Origin: Alkalimonas delamerensis | Lineage (GTDB): Bacteria; Pseudomonadota; Gammaproteobacteria; Enterobacterales; Alteromonadaceae | DNA: 64,000 bases | Assembly: GCF_030717955.1 (NCBI RefSeq) | Contig: NZ_JAUZVY010000003.1 | Coordinates: forward strand, 186,001 to 250,000 | Direction of reading: 5' to 3' | Shown here: in pieces, positions 44,589 to 52,754 of the stretch | Position numbering within the stretch: position 1 is the first letter of the stretch | Layout of the letters: the number at the start of each line of letters is the position of its first letter | The notes under the pieces: model-generated | Databases searched by the model: none | Told to the model about the DNA's origin: nothing | What the model saw: only the letters and a program-made list of their open reading frames with translations | Program-made: the position numbers and the translations under genes

Positions 44589-45308
44589 ATGATGAATAAA
44601 ATTACCGGACATTACTCTCAGTCGTACGACGATGAATTGAACGAAGCGGTCGACCGCCTGCTGACCATGGGTGCCCTGGTGGAGCAGCAGCTGCGCGACG
44701 CGATCAAAGCCTTTATCAAAGGCGATCGTGATTTAGCCTTGGAGGTTATTCAGACCGATCGTACCGTCAACACCCAGGAAATTGGCATTGAAGAGCATTG
44801 CCTGGAAATCATAGCCCGCCGTCAGCCGGCGGCCCGCGATCTGCGTTTAATTGTCGGGGTGCTGAAAAGCATCAACGACGTTGAGCGCATTGGGGATCAG
44901 GCCGAGCACATTGCTAAACAGCTACTGGATGAAGACTGCCAGCGCCCAACCGAAGCGCAGTTGGAAGACATTGAAATGATGGGCGATAAAGTGCTGCAGA
45001 TGTTGCAGCAATCGCTATCAGCATTTAAAGAAATGGATGCCGCACTCGCTCTGGCGGTACTGAAACAAGATAAGCTGGTTGATCATGACTACGGTCGTAT
45101 TTTGCGCCACAATCTCACCTACATGCTGGAAGATACCCGCCAGATCACCCGCGGCTTGCACTTGATTTGGGTTGCCCGGGCGCTGGAGCGGATCGGCGAT
45201 CACGCGCAGAATATTTGTGAGTTCAGCATCTTTATTGCCAAAGGCCAGAACGTCAGTCACTTGTCGGAAGAAGAAGTGGAAGCGGTGGTCGATAAAGGCC
45301 GCAAGTAG
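44589..45308 (+). CDS. phoU: Phosphate signalling protein PhoU
   Basis: PhoU couples the Pst transporter to the PhoR kinase and keeps the Pho regulon off when phosphate is plentiful. The 239-residue protein has two three-helix repeats with the metal-binding motifs RDLRLIVGVLKSINDVERIGDQ and its second copy around WVARALERIGDHAQN. AGAGG precedes the tandem ATGs (44589 and 44592). A terminator follows and phoB has its own Pho box. Confidence 0.95.
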   Translation: MMNKITGHYSQSYDDELNEAVDRLLTMGALVEQQLRDAIKAFIKGDRDLALEVIQTDRTVNTQEIGIEEHCLEIIARRQPAARDLRLIVGVLKSINDVERIGDQAEHIAKQLLDEDCQRPTEAQLEDIEMMGDKVLQMLQQSLSAFKEMDAALALAVLKQDKLVDHDYGRILRHNLTYMLEDTRQITRGLHLIWVARALERIGDHAQNICEFSIFIAKGQNVSHLSEEEVEAVVDKGRK

Positions 45309-45331
45309 GGCTGTACTTTGCTGCATACCAC

Positions 45332-45353
45332 TGGGGCCTCTGGCCCCATTTTT
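45332..45353 (+). terminator. Rho-independent terminator after phoU
   Basis: TGGGGCC / GGCCCCA with a TCT loop, followed by TTTTT. It ends the pstCAB-phoU transcript. Confidence 0.85.
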
Positions 45354-45360
45354 CATAAAA

Positions 45361-45485
45361 GTGTCGCCAAACTGCCATGAAATGATCATCTGCTATCGGC
45401 ATACTGTGATTCGATGGTGTTGTTCCTGCACTGTTGCTAACCCTGTTACCCTGGATTCGCCCTCCTGTCTGGAGGGCTTTTTTTT
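45361..45485 (+). ncRNA. Candidate Pho-linked small RNA between phoU and phoB
   Basis: A Pho-box-like site GTGTCGC-CAAA-CTGCCAT (45361-45378) lies just after the phoU terminator. About 80 nt further a second strong terminator GCCCTCC / GGAGGGC plus eight T (45459-45485) ends the stretch. No reading frame with a ribosome site fits between. A short RNA of about 85 nt starting near 45400 is possible. The box is imperfect and its -10 (TCTGCT) is poor. It could instead be a backup terminator for phoU. Confidence 0.3.
45459..45485 (+). terminator. Second strong terminator between phoU and phoB
   Basis: A 7-bp G/C-rich stem GCCCTCC / GGAGGGC with TGTCT loop and an eight-T tail. It is independent of the phoU terminator 110 nt upstream. 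Confidence 0.88.
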
Positions 45486-45541
45486 GATTTTAGTGTTAAT
45501 ATGGTGGGTTTTTATTGTCACTTTCTTAACTTGTTCGGGTT

Positions 45542-45575
45542 TTTTCATAAATCTGTCATAATAGCAGGCGATACT
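45542..45575 (+). promoter_or_regulatory. Pho box and -10 of phoB
   Basis: TTTTCAT-AAAT-CTGTCAT (45542-45559) is followed after 10 nt by GATACT (45570-45575). It implies PhoB autoregulation of phoBR. Confidence 0.85.
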
Positions 45576-45610
45576 AAGCGCACTTAGAGAGTTAGCAGAT
45601 AGGAAACGCT

Positions 45611-46297
45611 ATGTCGCGACGTGTACTGGTGGTGGAAGATGAAGCACCAATCCGAGATATGCTGTGTTTTGTACTGGAGCAAAATGGCTATCAGGCAGCT
45701 ACGGCAGAAGATGTCGATCAGGCGATGGACTCTTTAATTGAGCCCTATCCTGATTTGGTGTTGCTGGACTGGATGTTGCCTGGCGGCAGTGGCATTCAAA
45801 TTGCCAAAAAAATGAAACAGCACGAACTGACGCGGCAAATTCCTATCATCATGATCACCGCCCGTGGTGAGGAAGAAGACAAGGTCAAAGGGTTGGAAGT
45901 CGGCGCCGATGATTACGTCACCAAGCCGTTTTCACCGAAAGAGCTGATGGCACGCATCAAAGCGGTGATCCGTCGTGTTTCACCGACCAGTCTGGATGAT
46001 GTGATTGAAGTCCAGGGACTGCGGCTGGACCCGGTCGCGCACCGTGTCAGTGCTAATGATGAAGCGCTGGATATGGGGCCCACGGAGTTTCGTCTGCTGC
46101 ACTTTTTTATGACGCACCCGGAGCGGGTCTACAGTCGTGAGCAGTTGCTGGACCATGTCTGGGGCACCAATGTTTATGTGGAAGACAGAACCGTGGATGT
46201 GCATATTCGCCGGCTGCGCAAAGCCATTTCACCGGCCGGTCATGATCGCTTAATTCAGACGGTACGCGGCTCCGGCTATCGGTTTTCTTTAAAATAA
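45611..46297 (+). CDS. phoB: Phosphate regulon response regulator PhoB
   Basis: This is the OmpR-type transcription factor that binds Pho boxes once phosphorylated. The 228-residue protein has the receiver VLVVEDEAPIRDML with phospho-acceptor D53 in LLDWMLPGGSG, switch Lys in VTKPFSPKEL, and a winged-helix domain with REQLLDHVWGTNVYVEDRTV. AGGAAACGCT precedes the ATG. phoR follows after 18 nt. Confidence 0.97.
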   Translation: MSRRVLVVEDEAPIRDMLCFVLEQNGYQAATAEDVDQAMDSLIEPYPDLVLLDWMLPGGSGIQIAKKMKQHELTRQIPIIMITARGEEEDKVKGLEVGADDYVTKPFSPKELMARIKAVIRRVSPTSLDDVIEVQGLRLDPVAHRVSANDEALDMGPTEFRLLHFFMTHPERVYSREQLLDHVWGTNVYVEDRTVDVHIRRLRKAISPAGHDRLIQTVRGSGYRFSLK

Positions 46298-46315
46298 GGC
46301 AGGTAAGCAACACGC

Positions 46316-47605
46316 ATGCGCCTTCTATTGTCCAAACGAGCGATCCTGTTCCGGGTCGCTTGCTTATTTCTGGTCGCTGCTTTGATTGGCAGCATCTGGA
46401 GTCTTGCTACTGAAGCCATGCTGCTGGCGGCCTTTGGGCTCTTGAGTTGGCACTACCTGCACCTGTTTAAAGTGGATCGCTGGCTGTGGCGCGACCGCAA
46501 GCTGACCCCGCCAGAAGGGCGCTGGAGCTGGCAGCAGATCTTCGATGGTATTTATTACCAGCAGCGCAAAGCCCGGCAAAAACAAAAGCAAATGCGTGCC
46601 GTTGTGCGGCAGTTTCGCGATGGTGCCGAAGCCTTGCCTGAGGCCATCGTATTGCTCTCGGATGAATGGACCATTTTGTGGTGCAACCGGTTGGCCCAGT
46701 TGTTGATTGGCCTGCGCTGGCCGCAAGACGAAGGTCAGCGTATCGACAACTTGGTGCGCCACCCAGAGTTTCAAAACTACCTGCATCGCCAGCAGTTTAA
46801 AGAAGCGTTAATTTTAACGGCGCACCATGCCCAGGAGCTGGTGCTGGAGTTCCGTTTTGTGCCTTATGGCGACCAGCAGTACTTGCTGATTGTGCGCGAC
46901 ATCACTCAGCTGAAACAGCTGGAGCAAATTCGCAAAGACTTTGTCGCCAACGTGTCGCATGAGTTGCGAACTCCACTCACGGTGGTGCAGGGCTATCTGG
47001 AAATGCTGGAGCCCGGCCAATTGCCGGATGAAGCCATGTGGCAGAAAGTGCACCCGGTGATGCTGGACCAAACGCTGCGAATGCAGGCCCTGGTGCAGCA
47101 GTTGTTGGCTTTATCGCGGATAGAGGCCTCTGGCCCGGTACAACACGAGCACATTGTGAAGGTACCGGAGCTGCTGCACTACCTGGAGCAAGAAGCCCAG
47201 TCGCTCAACCGGGAAAAGCAGCATCAGATAGAATTTCACATTGACGAGCAGTTGGTAGTGAAAGGCAGCGCCGATGAGCTGCGCTCTGCCTTTTCCAATC
47301 TTATCACCAATGCCATCAAGTACACCCCGCCCGGTGGAAAGATCAAAGTCAGCTGGCAGCGGCAGCACACCAAGGCGGTGTTCTCGGTCAATGACAACGG
47401 CGAAGGCATAGCGCCCAAGCATGTCAAGCGTTTAACCGAGCGCTTTTACCGGGTGGATCAGGCCAGAAGCCGTGCTACCGGCGGCAGTGGCCTGGGGCTG
47501 GCCATTGTGAAACACGTGCTATCGCGTCACAACAGCCGTTTGCTGATTTTCAGTGAGCCCGGTGCCGGTAGTAGTTTTTCTTTTAGCCTGGCGGCGGAAG
47601 ACTAA
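46316..47605 (+). CDS. phoR: Phosphate regulon sensor kinase PhoR
   Basis: This is the membrane histidine kinase/phosphatase partner of PhoB. The 429-residue protein (E. coli 431) has two closely spaced membrane segments (about 10-50), a PAS domain (about 100-195), HisKA with H215 in NVSHELRTPLTVVQGY, and ATPase motifs NAIKYTPPGG, DNGEGIAPKH and GGSGLGLAIVKH. There is no periplasmic sensor domain, consistent with sensing through Pst-PhoU. It converges with tag. Confidence 0.97.
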   Translation: MRLLLSKRAILFRVACLFLVAALIGSIWSLATEAMLLAAFGLLSWHYLHLFKVDRWLWRDRKLTPPEGRWSWQQIFDGIYYQQRKARQKQKQMRAVVRQFRDGAEALPEAIVLLSDEWTILWCNRLAQLLIGLRWPQDEGQRIDNLVRHPEFQNYLHRQQFKEALILTAHHAQELVLEFRFVPYGDQQYLLIVRDITQLKQLEQIRKDFVANVSHELRTPLTVVQGYLEMLEPGQLPDEAMWQKVHPVMLDQTLRMQALVQQLLALSRIEASGPVQHEHIVKVPELLHYLEQEAQSLNREKQHQIEFHIDEQLVVKGSADELRSAFSNLITNAIKYTPPGGKIKVSWQRQHTKAVFSVNDNGEGIAPKHVKRLTERFYRVDQARSRATGGSGLGLAIVKHVLSRHNSRLLIFSEPGAGSSFSFSLAAED

Positions 47606-47614
47606 AGCTCAGTA

Positions 47615-48217
47615 TCAGCCTAGCCCAAGCACCGGATAGCTGTCGATAATCTGCTGGCGGCGAAAGCAGTTCAGGCTATGATCATTCACCATGCCACAGG
47701 CCTGCATATGGGCGTAGATGATGGTGGAGCCGACAAATTTAAAACCGCGCTGTTTTAAATCCTTGCTCATCGCATCGGATTCTTTGCTGGTGGCGCGGTA
47801 ATCTCCCGGGCCACGGATGCAATTGACCAGCGGTCTGCCATCGACGAAGCGCCACTGGTAATCGGCAAAGCTGCCAAAGGCTTCCTGAATGGCCAAAAAG
47901 CAGCGGGCATTGTTGACCGCCGCTTCCACTTTTAACCGATTTCGGATAATGCCCGGGTCTTGTAGCAGCTGCTCAATCCGCGCGCTGTCGAAACGGGCCA
48001 CTTGCCCGGCATCAAAGCCCGCAAAGACCTGGCGGTAATGCGGCCGTTTTTTTAGTACCGTGTACCAGCTCAGACCGGCCTGAGCCGCTTCCAGGGTAAT
48101 AAATTCAAACAACTTTTGATCATCAAACAGCGGCACGCCCCATTCCTGATCATGATACGCCAGATAGTCCGGTTTGCCGGCATCCAGCCAGGGGCAGCGC
48201 TGCTGGCTGTCAGACAT
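47615..48217 (-). CDS. tag: DNA-3-methyladenine glycosylase I
   Basis: This enzyme excises 3-methyladenine from alkylated DNA. The 200-residue protein has the family start RCPWLDAGKPDYLAYHDQEWG, the LEAAQAGLSWYTVLKKR helix, and zinc-site Cys/His residues (C near the N-terminus and the HMQACGMVNDH segment). It overlaps the 3' end of ppx by 8 nt, so it is co-translated with ppk-ppx, an unusual link with phosphate genes. Confidence 0.95.
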   Translation of the reverse strand: MSDSQQRCPWLDAGKPDYLAYHDQEWGVPLFDDQKLFEFITLEAAQAGLSWYTVLKKRPHYRQVFAGFDAGQVARFDSARIEQLLQDPGIIRNRLKVEAAVNNARCFLAIQEAFGSFADYQWRFVDGRPLVNCIRGPGDYRATSKESDAMSKDLKQRGFKFVGSTIIYAHMQACGMVNDHSLNCFRRQQIIDSYPVLGLG

Positions 48218-49742
48218 CGGTTGTATCCTCCATCAGCTCCGGCAGCTGCAACAGCACGCCAAGTTTACGCAGCCAACTGGCCTCTTGCTGCAAGTCAGCC
48301 AACAGCAGTGGCTGCTGCTGCAGCCAATCATGGGGCAGGTTCAAAACGATGCTGTGGCTGTCGGTCATCAGGCTGAATTCTGGCAGCCAGTCATCCCGCC
48401 GCTTTTGATTGAGCAACACCGTCAGGCGCAGCAAGACCAGCAAAGGCATTAACTGCTCTGGTGGATACAGGTACAAGGCTGGCAAACTAAAGCCTTTCAG
48501 TTTACTGCGATGGTAACGGACCAACCAGGCCAATACCTGCTGCTGCTCCTGGTTGAAGCCCGGCAGGTTGGCGTGCTGCAGGATATAAGCTGAGTGTTTT
48601 TGAATACCGGAGGAGTTGATCTGCAAGCCGATTTCCACTACCTGGCAGGCCCAGAGCACCAGCTGCTGTGCTTCGCTTGGTAGGGAAGCACCTGTACTAG
48701 CCTGGCGAAGCAACTGTCGTGCCGTGTGTTGCAAACGTTGGCTGTGAGCTTGATCAACCTGATAACGCTGCTGCAGGCTGTCGATGGTGCTTTGGCGGAT
48801 ATCTTGTTGATAGCGACGTTGGCGCATTTCATTCAGCACCCCTTCGCGCAGGGCTGCTTCGCAGTACTGCATGGCGGCAATATCCAGCATCTGAAAGGCG
48901 GCAATGGCAATGCACAGAGCGGGTGCCACCAGCGCTTTGCGATCCTCGCTCAGACCCGCCAGTTGCAGTTGTTGGGTATGACCGGCGGCCAGCAACAAGG
49001 CTTTTAAAGCCTGTAGGTCGGCCAATCGCAGTACACCATCGGTATGGAGCTGCTGCTGCAGGATATCGCGCAGCACTTTCACCGAACCTGAGGTGCCAAG
49101 CGCTTGTTGCCAGCCGGTTTTTTTAAAGCCATCGGCAATGGACTCCAGTTCCTGCTCGGCTTGCAGGATGGCGCGGGCAAAGCGTTTGGCGCTTAGCTTG
49201 CCACCGGGAAAAAACGTTTGGCCGTAACTGACGCAGCCCATGTTGCGGCTGCTTAGACGCAGTACTTCAAAGCCCTGACCCAGGGCAAACTCGGTGCTGC
49301 CGCCACCGATGTCCATCACCAGCCGGTGCTCGGCGGCATGCTCAAAGTGGGCAACCCCCTGATAGATGTAGCGGGCCTCTTCCTGGCCAGAGATAATTTC
49401 TATCGGATAAGGAAAGCAGCTGCGGGCACGGCGTAAAAAAGTCTGGCTGTTGCTGGCCCGGCGCAGCGTATAGGTGGCAATGACCCGCACCGCATCGGCC
49501 GGGATGCCGGACAAGGTCTCGGCAAACTGACGCAACACAGCGAGGCCGCGTTCGATGGCGGCTTCGCTTAACACCAGATCTTCGTTCAGGCCTTCGGCCA
49601 GCTGCACTTTCTGTTTTTCCCGGTGCAGCAACTGCAAATCGCCCGCCAGATCGCGGGCGATCACCAGGTGAAAGCTGTTGGAGCCTAAATCCACTGCCGC
49701 CATCAGGCTGGGTTGGGGCGTGGTTGTCGCAGTTTGATTCAA
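48210..49742 (-). CDS. ppx: Exopolyphosphatase
   Basis: Ppx removes terminal phosphate from polyphosphate (and can hydrolyse pppGpp). The 510-residue protein has AAVDLGSNSFHLVIAR, VMDIGGGSTEFALG and a C-terminal HD-like helical domain. The start is a TTG at 49742 that overlaps the ppk stop and has AAGGA 7 nt upstream; an internal ATG at 49703 would give a protein beginning directly at AAVDLG. Length agrees with E. coli Ppx (513). Confidence 0.95.
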   Translation of the reverse strand: MNQTATTTPQPSLMAAVDLGSNSFHLVIARDLAGDLQLLHREKQKVQLAEGLNEDLVLSEAAIERGLAVLRQFAETLSGIPADAVRVIATYTLRRASNSQTFLRRARSCFPYPIEIISGQEEARYIYQGVAHFEHAAEHRLVMDIGGGSTEFALGQGFEVLRLSSRNMGCVSYGQTFFPGGKLSAKRFARAILQAEQELESIADGFKKTGWQQALGTSGSVKVLRDILQQQLHTDGVLRLADLQALKALLLAAGHTQQLQLAGLSEDRKALVAPALCIAIAAFQMLDIAAMQYCEAALREGVLNEMRQRRYQQDIRQSTIDSLQQRYQVDQAHSQRLQHTARQLLRQASTGASLPSEAQQLVLWACQVVEIGLQINSSGIQKHSAYILQHANLPGFNQEQQQVLAWLVRYHRSKLKGFSLPALYLYPPEQLMPLLVLLRLTVLLNQKRRDDWLPEFSLMTDSHSIVLNLPHDWLQQQPLLLADLQQEASWLRKLGVLLQLPELMEDTTDV

Positions 49743-51865
49743 TCGGTTGTCCTTGCTGGCTCGTCCGGCTGCAACGCAGCCAGATAATCGTAGGTGGCCT
49801 GTTGCGAGCGGATATTGCGTTTGTTGCCACGCTTCACATAGCTGTTGCTCTGATTGGCATCGAGCAGCCGCCCTTTGACGTTATCTTTCAGCTGGATGTG
49901 CAGGATGTCAAGAATTTGCTGCTTCAAACGCAAATCGTAGATAGGAACTCCAACTTCGACCCGGTGATCGATGTTGCGGGTCATCCAGTCGGCGGAGGAA
50001 ATATACACCTCGGTTTCACCGCCATTGTGAAAGACATAGACCCGGCTGTGTTCAAGGAAACGATCCAGCACACTGACCACTTTGATGTGTTGACTGAGAC
50101 CAGGTACGCCAGGGATCAGCGAGCACATACCGCGGATGATCATGCGAATTTTCACGCCGGCCTGACTGGCCTGATACAGCAGCGCGATGATTTCTTTATC
50201 CACCAGATTGTTCACTTTTAAAATAATTTCGGCTTTGCGCCCGCTGGTGGCAAAGGCGATTTCCCGCTGAATTAGCGCCATTAGCCGGGGTCGGCTCCAG
50301 GTGGGGGAGACAATCAGGTGCTGAAACTGATAGGGGCGGTAACTGTATTCAATAAACTCAAACACTTGGTCCACTTCAGCAGTGAGCTCTGGATGGCAGC
50401 TAAAGAGACTCATATCGGTGTAAATACGGGCGGTTTTTTCATTGAAATTGCCGGTGCCAATATGGGCATAGCGCATTGCTTTACCACGTTCCAATCGGGT
50501 AATTAAACAGAGCTTGGAGTGGATTTTCAGTGTGGTCAGGCCAAAGACCACATGAATGCCCGCCTCGGTCATGCGGCGTGACCAGTTGATGTTGTTTTCT
50601 TCATCGAAACGGGCTTTTAGCTCCACCACCACCACCACTTTTTTGCCGTTGCGCACCGCATCGACCAGGGAGCTGATCACCCGGGAGTTTTTGGCTACCC
50701 GGTACATGGTCAACTTAATGCTGCTGACTTTGGGATCAAAGGAGGCTTGACGGATCCACTCGGTAAAATAGCCAAAATCCTGATAGGGGTAATGCAGCAG
50801 GATATCGCTGGCGCGAATGGCATCGAAGCTGGTGGCATGCTGCTCAAACTCAGGGCTTGGCAGCGGCGGTAAGGGGGCAAACTCCAGGCTGTGGTGGCCC
50901 ATGTTGGGGAAGCCGATGAAGTCTTTAAAGTTGCGGTAGCGTCCACCAGGGATCAACGAGTCGCCGGAGCTGGTGCCCAGCTGTTTGCGCAACACTTTCA
51001 ACATGGCCTCTGGCATCTCTTTGTCGTACACCAGCCGTACCGGTTCGGATTTTAACCGTTGGCGGATCCCTTTTGACATTTTATCCAACAGGCTTTGATC
51101 CAGGGTGTCGCTGATGTTGTACTCGGCATCCCGGGTCATTTTCAGCGAGTAGCCTTGGATCTGTTCAAACTCAAAAAAGCCACTGAATAAGTCGGCCAGA
51201 CAGAGTAGCAGGATGTCATCGAGCAGCAGCAATTGACGGCGGTAATGGCCGTTTTTCTTGCGGGTGTTCAATTCCAGTGGCAACTCAACAAAGCGAGACA
51301 GCTCCTGAGTGGGTACTTCGACAATGGCGTATTCGGGTTTGCCCTGACCGCTCATTTCGACGAATAAGTAGGTGGTATTGTCTTCCAGCGAGCGAGCCAG
51401 CCGCTGCTCTTCGTTGCTAAGAATAATCGGTGAGATGTGCTTTTTGACTTCACTGCGAAAGTAACTTCGGATCCACTCCAGTTGCTGTTCGGTCAGCCGG
51501 CTGTTGTCAATCAGCTCAATGCTGTGCTTGCGCAGCTCCAACTGGATATCTTTGTAGATTTGGTTGAACTGCTCGCCCTGTTCAATCACTTTTTGCTGAA
51601 TGTCCTGCAGCAATTGCTCGGCATCTTCGTCCGGGCTGGCCTGGTACTTTTTCAATAAGATCCGGCGTTTCACATCGGCCACCCGTACTCGAAAGAACTC
51701 ATCCATGTTGTTGGAGTAAATGCCGAGAAAGCGCAAGCGCTCTATCGCTGGATTGCGGGTATCGGCCGCCTCTTGCAGCACCCGGCCGTTGAAGGACAGC
51801 CAGCTTAGTTCGCGGGGGATCATCGGGACATGAGTGTGTTCTGAGTCAAAGGGGTTGGTATCCAT
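49739..51865 (-). CDS. ppk1: Polyphosphate kinase 1
   Basis: Ppk1 makes polyphosphate reversibly from ATP. The 708-residue protein (E. coli 688) begins RELSWLSFNGRVLQEA, and carries the two phospholipase-D-like active sites with His in IHSKLCLITR and RNIDHRVEVG. AGGAG precedes the ATG and a minus-strand Pho box lies 33 nt upstream, so induction by phosphate starvation is likely. ppx and tag follow in the same unit. Confidence 0.96.
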   Translation of the reverse strand: MDTNPFDSEHTHVPMIPRELSWLSFNGRVLQEAADTRNPAIERLRFLGIYSNNMDEFFRVRVADVKRRILLKKYQASPDEDAEQLLQDIQQKVIEQGEQFNQIYKDIQLELRKHSIELIDNSRLTEQQLEWIRSYFRSEVKKHISPIILSNEEQRLARSLEDNTTYLFVEMSGQGKPEYAIVEVPTQELSRFVELPLELNTRKKNGHYRRQLLLLDDILLLCLADLFSGFFEFEQIQGYSLKMTRDAEYNISDTLDQSLLDKMSKGIRQRLKSEPVRLVYDKEMPEAMLKVLRKQLGTSSGDSLIPGGRYRNFKDFIGFPNMGHHSLEFAPLPPLPSPEFEQHATSFDAIRASDILLHYPYQDFGYFTEWIRQASFDPKVSSIKLTMYRVAKNSRVISSLVDAVRNGKKVVVVVELKARFDEENNINWSRRMTEAGIHVVFGLTTLKIHSKLCLITRLERGKAMRYAHIGTGNFNEKTARIYTDMSLFSCHPELTAEVDQVFEFIEYSYRPYQFQHLIVSPTWSRPRLMALIQREIAFATSGRKAEIILKVNNLVDKEIIALLYQASQAGVKIRMIIRGMCSLIPGVPGLSQHIKVVSVLDRFLEHSRVYVFHNGGETEVYISSADWMTRNIDHRVEVGVPIYDLRLKQQILDILHIQLKDNVKGRLLDANQSNSYVKRGNKRNIRSQQATYDYLAALQPDEPARTTD

Positions 51866-51897
51866 AGCACGGCTCCTGATAGCTATGGTTGTACTCT

Positions 51898-51915
51898 ATG
51901 GCATTTTTGTGACAG
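51898..51915 (-). promoter_or_regulatory. Pho box of ppk1-ppx-tag
   Basis: On the minus strand CTGTCAC-AAAA-ATGCCAT matches the PhoB box and points to ppk1. The hexamer 10 nt downstream (CATAGC) is a poor -10. Confidence 0.75.
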
Positions 51916-51949
51916 TTGGATGAAGCGGCCGAAGCCGCTGCAGAAAAGT

Positions 51950-52456
51950 TTAATTGGCGGTCTCAACATCCACCACCACATCGGTGGCAATGGCTTCCAG
52001 CGCGGCTATCACCTCATCACGGCTTAAACCGGGGGCCAGTTCAACGGTGGCGATGGCATTGAACAGGGGAGAGCCCCAGTTGGGGGCACTTTGCTTGGAG
52101 CTTTCAAAGTGGATGATGTTGGTGCCCTTGTGTTTAATCACCGAGGACAGCTCCCGCACGATGCCGGGGCGATCATTGCCGGTGATGACAAATTTTAGCA
52201 ATTGCTGATTTTGTCCATCGCTGTCAATGCCATGATGAATGTGGATATCCAGATCGGCAATGGCTTGCAAGGCCTCAGTTAACTCGGCTAAGTCGGTGTC
52301 TGCAACTTCGAGTTGGACAATGCCGGCAAAATAACCAGCCAGATGACTCAGGTTACTGGCCATCCAGTTGCCATGGTGTTGATTGACCACAGTAGCCAAT
52401 TGCTCTACCAGGCCTGATTTATCGCGTCCTATGACGGTCAGGACCAACTGCTTCAT
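51950..52456 (-). CDS. gcvR: Glycine cleavage system transcriptional repressor GcvR family
   Basis: This 168-residue protein has two ACT domains (about residues 3-75 and 85-165), beginning LVLTVIGRDKSGLVEQLA, with a second copy at KFVITGNDRPGIVREL. In E. coli GcvR binds GcvA and represses the glycine cleavage operon when glycine is low. No gcv gene is nearby here, so function is by family only. AAGGA precedes the ATG. The Pho box of ppk1 lies just downstream. Confidence 0.85.
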   Translation of the reverse strand: MKQLVLTVIGRDKSGLVEQLATVVNQHHGNWMASNLSHLAGYFAGIVQLEVADTDLAELTEALQAIADLDIHIHHGIDSDGQNQQLLKFVITGNDRPGIVRELSSVIKHKGTNIIHFESSKQSAPNWGSPLFNAIATVELAPGLSRDEVIAALEAIATDVVVDVETAN

Positions 52457-52754
52457 AGCGATTCCTTTTAATTCACATCGGTTGTCGTGGTTGTTTTTTA
52501 ATTTTTTTAGGAACAGGGGGCTCCTTGCCCCTAAGTGTAGACCTGTGACGAAAATATTAAAGGCGCCTCCCAGATTTTTTTGTTCTAGGCTAGATGTTTT
52601 GTAAGTAAGCTGGCGTCAGTACAGACAAAAACAGCTCCGTAGAGGTCAACAAGCTCTGGCATCGGTGCTACTATAGCAGCATGTTCCCAACCAAGCCGCA
52701 GTGCTCGCGCTTGGATTGCCTCACAACCAGATTCAATCCAGGAGAAAATGGCAT
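52457..52754. other. Intergenic region between gcvR and the second pst operon
   Basis: This 298-nt divergent region holds A/T-rich blocks near gcvR, a small G/C inverted repeat (AGGGGGC...GCCCCT near 52515-52532), and no convincing Pho box. The closest sequence, CTGTGAC-GAAA-ATATTAA near 52545, has only one good half. No RNA gene is seen. Confidence 0.4.

Noticed and set aside
52545..52565. Possible Pho box before the second pst operon (CTGTGAC-GAAA-ATATTAA)
   Set aside because: The second half does not match and no -10 is correctly placed.
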